In this document: positions 7,501 through 9,811 of the stretch, piece by piece | How the letters are laid out: the number at the start of each line of letters is the position of its first letter | Numbering within the stretch: the stretch's first letter is position 1 | DNA from: Planctomycetota bacterium | Lineage (GTDB): Bacteria > Planctomycetota > SZUA-567 > H5-PLA8 > CALKMO01 | Direction: 5' to 3' | NCBI GenBank assembly: GCA_026417845.1 | Contig: JAOACM010000126.1 | Coordinates: forward strand, 1-9,811 | Length of the DNA: 9,811 nt | Position numbers and translations under genes: made by a program | The notes under the pieces: generated by a model | Seen by the model: the letters and a program-made list of their open reading frames with translations, nothing else | Told to the model about the DNA's origin: nothing | Databases searched by the model: none

Positions 7501-8359
7501 CGCTACCCTGCCGGCCGCGACCGGTTACAGCCAGATGAACGGCCTGACGTGGGCGCCGAACGGTCTGTGGAGGACCGTGTATAACTCCTCGGCGAGCAAG
7601 TATCAGTTCATCAGGCAGGACGTATCCTCCGGCGCTGTCCTGCAGGTCTTGGACATCCCCTCCGGCATGACCGGGACCCCCTACGGCCTGGCGTGGGACG
7701 GCACATACCTTTGGATCGGCACTTCGGCCCCCCGGGTTTATCGGGTAAACCCCGCGGACGGCACCATTGCGGCAAACTTCGCCGTGATGGCGGCGCCGTA
7801 CGACATGGCGTGGGACGGATCAAGCCTTTGGATCATCTGTTATTATGGCTCCGCTTACACCGTAGCCAAGTACAACACCAGCGGATCAATGCTCTTCAGT
7901 TTCGCTCTGTCGGCAACGACAGCCCTTACGCTGGATTGGGACGGATCAGCCCTGTGGGTCGGCACGTACAGCAACCCCGCCAAGTACGCGGCCTACGACA
8001 CTTCGGGGAACAAACTCTACGAGTTCTCTTCCAGCGAAGCACCGCATCCATATTACGGACTCGCCTGGGACGGTTCGCACTTCTGGGTATCGTCATATTC
8101 CGATCCGAAGGATGGATTCCGGCAAGGTCTCGTGGCTCGCGCCGTACTCGAGGCCCGGGTCCGTCAGCGCCAACTCTTCTGCCAGCATTACGTACACCTT
8201 CGACGCGGCCGGCCTTTCCGCCGGCACCTACACGACGACGCTCAAGGCGGCATCCAACGACATCGAGACGCCGCTGCTCAATATAGCGGTCACCTTCACG
8301 GTCGTATCCGGACCCAATACGCCGCCGACCATATCGGACATTCCGAACCAGGTCACTAA
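4583..8359 (+). CDS. Gingipain-type (peptidase C25) secreted cysteine peptidase, frameshifted near 8110
   Basis: ATG at 4583 follows AAAGGAGG with eight bases between. A hydrophobic segment (residues 9-27, IVPWVAVATAVLVATFLAL) acts as signal or anchor, followed by an Ala/Gly/Glu-rich linker to about 125. Residues 130-290 look like the C25 propeptide, and 340-722 are the C25 catalytic domain. The His is H591 in HHLGHS and the nucleophile is C621 in YSQGCYPG, spaced 30 residues apart as in gingipains. LDGNYNNDGDGTWGE (451-465) is a likely metal-binding loop. Next come a CARDB-like domain (about 735-842, NNDGIINAGETVDL), a carboxypeptidase-regulatory-like domain (845-922, SGKVTDQGTGAGILGATV) and the first half of an Ig-like domain (927-962). 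Five blade-like repeats with WDG...LW motifs follow (about 987-1173). Residues after K1176 are out-of-frame translation ending at TGA 8357-8359. The real gene continues in another frame from 8112. It probably cleaves proteins outside the cell; specificity cannot be read. Confidence 0.85.
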   Translation: MFSEKAGRIVPWVAVATAVLVATFLALEDSGRLGDGGKPAGVARMPSDEARLQVPVAEAGGGATAGGEAEAAVKEVKAEVWRMVRADGTGGQSGQGDASGGWRRVEAEVKLASAELPKAPVAQAGTVVKATAHGAGFVSIAHAYPGFEIVGGRGGGWSGFKPPRKMHLSSDPGMPVLPVAPVQLLLPPREDIVEIVVVPGRQIELPGTYQIEPAGTPVPIGKPEDARPPEPDPKVYGSDAPYPGNLASVLGTQYKMGHGIAVLTLNPVQYRPKSGKVLVYESLSVVIRTKVPNVPATRILPRKEDAGEVGKVIDNPEVLERYGAAIDGGQFGSFQPLGSLVNPADSYPYVIITTNALKNAATDYKLQDVITLRNSEGLAGTIVTTEDIYANYTGVDNPEKIRNFIIDARNGWETQYVLIVGDTGVVAYRSLWGDAGSYSRNIPSDLYYGCLDGNYNNDGDGTWGESNDGPGGGLPDFMYEVYVGRASVENETEMSNFVYKTLTYEATDELDAYRYRAIMAGETLDSYTQGDWSMENLIVGKYGSVGLAAYVTPYRLYDYEKDDQGPGAWNKSHLIALINSNKYSMIHHLGHSNTGYNMKMGNGDADALTNTKFFVAYSQGCYPGDLPSDCIAEHFTTSTRKGAVAGVWNSVYGWYNPGSDDGLSQKFHREFVDAVFGHNKYQAAKANAHSKEAWISSMSSGYMRWIAYAENLFGDPALKLPNYTTLPMPCIDSTTVADNVVGNNDGIINAGETVDLEIKLKNNGQSGTSGVTAVLSSSSAYVTIVTSSASFGNLPAGAAATGTPKYRFSVSGSCPTNTALPFTLTITDSASRTWVREFTLYCYTSCTISGKVTDQGTGAGILGATVSYTGPRSGSVSTAADGSYTIDKLIDGTYSLTASHPSYQSKSVTGQVVPPSKVINFALVYPNIVVPATLTAICAPGASTTAPLTVQNTGTATLLYGVFQAGSNQGRKIATLPAATGYSQMNGLTWAPNGLWRTVYNSSASKYQFIRQDVSSGAVLQVLDIPSGMTGTPYGLAWDGTYLWIGTSAPRVYRVNPADGTIAANFAVMAAPYDMAWDGSSLWIICYYGSAYTVAKYNTSGSMLFSFALSATTALTLDWDGSALWVGTYSNPAKYAAYDTSGNKLYEFSSSEAPHPYYGLAWDGSHFWVSSYSDPKDGFRQGLVARAVLEARVRQRQLFCQHYVHLRRGRPFRRHLHDDAQGGIQRHRDAAAQYSGHLHGRIRTQYAADHIGHSEPGH
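8108..8114 (+). other. Single-base frameshift site in the peptidase gene
   Basis: Up to AAG (8108-8110) the peptidase frame reads ...WVSSYSDPK. Dropping one G of the GG at 8110-8111 joins it to ATG GAT TCC GGC, giving DPK-MDSGKVSWLAPYS and continuing open for 566 codons. The original frame beyond this point gives Arg/His-rich nonsense. The change is one extra base, either real or a sequencing/assembly error. The site does not resemble a known programmed +1 shift signal. Confidence 0.85.
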
Positions 8360-9811
8360 TGAGGACACGCCTACTGGAGCGATACCATTCACGGTGAACG
8401 ACAACGAGACGCCGCCTGCGAACCTGACGGTAACGGGCGCGTCCAGCAACACGACGCTGGTGCCGAACGCGAACATCGTCTTCGGCGGATCCGGCACGAA
8501 CAGGACGGTGACGGTAACGCCCGCGGCCAACCAGTACGGGGCGGCGACGATAACGGTCACGGTGACCGACGGCGGCGGATTGACGGCCAGTGACACATTC
8601 GTCCTGACGGTCAACGCCGTCAATGACCCGCCGACGATCTCTAATATCCCGGACCAGTCCACGAACCAGGACACGCCAAAGACGGTGTCGTTCACTGTCG
8701 GCGATGTGGATAATGACGTCAACACGCTGACGCTCAGCGGTACCTCCAGCAACACCACGCTGCTCCCGAACGGGAACATCTCCTTCGGCGGCGCTGGCGC
8801 GAACAGAACGGTGACGCTGACTCCGGCCGCCGGCCAGACCGGCTCTACGACCGTAACGATCACTGTCTCCGACGGCAGCCTTACGGCCAGCGATACGTTC
8901 GTCCTGACCGTGGCGCCGGCCGGGAACACCCCGCCGACCATATCGGACATTCCGAACCAGGTTACTAACGAGGACACGCCCACGGGCGCGATAGCGTTTA
9001 CGGTGGACGACAACGAGACGCCACCTGCGAACCTGACGGTAACGGGCGCGTCCAGCAACACAACTCTGGTACCGAACGCCAATATTGTTTTCGGCGGGTC
9101 AGGTATGAACAGGACGGTGACGATCACGCCCGCGGCCAACCAGTACGGGGTGGCGACGATAACGGTCACGGTGACCGACGGCGGCGGATTGACGGCCAGT
9201 GACACGTTCGTCCTGACGGTCAACGCCGTCAACGACCCGCCGACGATCTCTAATATCCCGGACCAGTCCACGAACCAGGACACGCCAAAGACGGTGTCGT
9301 TCACTGTCGGCGATGTGGATAATGACGTCAACACGCTGACGCTCAGCGGTACCTCCAGCAACACCACGCTGCTCCCGAACGGGAACATCTCCTTCGGCGG
9401 CGCTGGCGCGAACAGAACGGTGACGCTGACTCCGGCCGCCGGCCAGACCGGCTCTACGACCGTAACGATCACTGTCTCCGACGGCAGCCTTACGGCCAGC
9501 GATACGTTCGTCCTGACCGTGGCGCCGGCCGGGAACACCCCGCCGACGATATCGGACATCCCGAACCAGGTTACGAACGAAGACACGCCCACGGGCGCGA
9601 TAGCGTTTACGGTGGACGACAACGAGACGCCACCTGCGAACCTGACGGTAACGGGCGCGTCCAGCAACACAACTCTGGTACCGAACGCCAATATTGTTTT
9701 CGGCGGGTCAGGTATGAACAGGACGGTGACGATCACGCCCGCGGCCAACCAGTACGGGGCGGCGACGATAACGGTCACGGTGACCGACGGCGGCGGATTG
9801 ACGGCCAGTGA
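8112..9811 (+). CDS. C-terminal continuation of the C25 peptidase: Ig-like half-domain and tandem cadherin-like repeats (partial)
   Basis: This frame is open for 566 codons and runs off the right edge. Its first codon after the frameshift happens to be ATG (8112), but no ribosome-binding site is properly spaced, so it is the tail of the peptidase rather than a separate gene. Residues 1180-1242 of the restored protein (VSWLAPYSRPGSVSANSS, then AAGLSAGTYTTTLKAASND and IAVTFTVV) are the second half of a HYDIN/SPD-2-type Ig-like domain whose first half lies at 927-962, before the propeller. From N1245 tandem domains of about 101 residues follow, opening NTPPTISDIPNQVTNEDTPT or NDPPTISNIPDQSTNQDTPK and closing LTASDTFVLTV, the cadherin-like/Big_9 'tandem-95' type. 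They should form a long extracellular stalk or binding region. No C-terminal sorting signal is reached. Confidence 0.82.
   Translation, partial: MDSGKVSWLAPYSRPGSVSANSSASITYTFDAAGLSAGTYTTTLKAASNDIETPLLNIAVTFTVVSGPNTPPTISDIPNQVTNEDTPTGAIPFTVNDNETPPANLTVTGASSNTTLVPNANIVFGGSGTNRTVTVTPAANQYGAATITVTVTDGGGLTASDTFVLTVNAVNDPPTISNIPDQSTNQDTPKTVSFTVGDVDNDVNTLTLSGTSSNTTLLPNGNISFGGAGANRTVTLTPAAGQTGSTTVTITVSDGSLTASDTFVLTVAPAGNTPPTISDIPNQVTNEDTPTGAIAFTVDDNETPPANLTVTGASSNTTLVPNANIVFGGSGMNRTVTITPAANQYGVATITVTVTDGGGLTASDTFVLTVNAVNDPPTISNIPDQSTNQDTPKTVSFTVGDVDNDVNTLTLSGTSSNTTLLPNGNISFGGAGANRTVTLTPAAGQTGSTTVTITVSDGSLTASDTFVLTVAPAGNTPPTISDIPNQVTNEDTPTGAIAFTVDDNETPPANLTVTGASSNTTLVPNANIVFGGSGMNRTVTITPAANQYGAATITVTVTDGGGLTAS
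8316..9811 (+). repeat. 609-bp in-frame tandem repeat array (2.45 units visible)
   Basis: Units span 8316-8924, 8925-9533 and 9534-9811 (cut by the edge). Each encodes 203 residues as an A domain (102 residues) and a B domain (101 residues) of the same fold but clearly diverged, so the array grows by AB pairs. By eye the B part of unit 1 (8625-8938) is identical over 314 bases to unit 2 (9234-9547). The A parts of units 2 and 3 differ at only a few, mostly synonymous, positions, while unit 1's A part differs more. This points to recent duplication or gene conversion. More units probably lie beyond the window. Confidence 0.9.

Noticed and set aside
8112..8114. ATG at the frameshift as the start of an independent gene
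   Set aside because: The ATG directly abuts GAAGG with no spacing, and the protein after it begins inside an Ig-like half-domain whose first half is in the upstream frame.
8228..9778. A 516-codon open frame on the minus strand across the repeat array
   Set aside because: It is antisense to the tandem cadherin-like domains and open only because the repeats use GC-rich codons. Its repetitive product has the same 203-residue period and no start signal.
8316..9811. CRISPR array or transposon repeats
   Set aside because: The repeats are long, directly adjacent, in frame and protein-coding, without spacers, terminal inverted repeats or a transposase.

Overview
The window is GC-rich, tightly packed bacterial DNA. 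It carries three large genes for exported or envelope proteins and one possible small gene. The organism is probably an uncultured Gram-negative bacterium. The mix of domains (lamin-G-like secreted proteins, a gingipain-type peptidase with carboxypeptidase-regulatory-like and tandem cadherin/Ig-like repeats, and an inner-membrane SurA/PpiD-like chaperone) is common in Planctomycetota, other PVC-group bacteria and related uncultured lineages. That placement is inference; no rRNA or marker gene is present.

Layout. Positions 1-1611 (minus strand) hold the 5' part of a secreted multidomain protein that runs off the left edge. It has a signal peptide, a concanavalin/LamG-like jelly roll, a beta-rich domain and the start of a beta-strand repeat region. 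Positions 1612-2002 are a divergent intergenic region with a good plus-strand promoter (TTGCCG, 18 bp, TATAAT) and a long, GC-rich, hairpin-prone leader. Positions 2003-4027 (plus) encode a 674-residue membrane-anchored SurA/PpiD-like protein with no recognisable parvulin catalytic core. A possible small cysteine-rich protein overlaps its stop codon (4024-4236). Positions 4237-4582 hold an inverted repeat and a strong intrinsic terminator. The terminator lies only about 27 bases upstream of the next ribosome-binding site, and a 30-codon leader ORF crosses it.

Positions 4583 to the right edge (plus) encode a giant peptidase of the C25 (gingipain) family: N-terminal hydrophobic segment, C25 propeptide, catalytic domain with His591/Cys621, CARDB-like domain, carboxypeptidase-regulatory-like domain, then an Ig-like (HYDIN/SPD-2-type) domain apparently interrupted by a WDG-type beta-propeller, then a tandem array. 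A one-base frameshift at 8110-8111 splits the gene. As written the first frame stops at 8357-8359, while the true continuation stays open in another frame from 8112 to the window end. The array consists of 609-bp (203-residue) units, each a pair of about 101-residue cadherin/Big-type domains. Two complete units and part of a third are visible, and 314 bases are identical between units 1 and 2.

How the genes may work together: two large exported proteins flank an inner-membrane-anchored periplasmic chaperone, which suggests, but does not prove, that the chaperone helps their export or folding. I see no RNA genes, mobile elements or CRISPR array. The most interesting items are the frameshift in an otherwise intact giant peptidase, the propeller inserted into an Ig-like domain, the recently homogenised repeat array and the attenuator-like leader in front of the peptidase.
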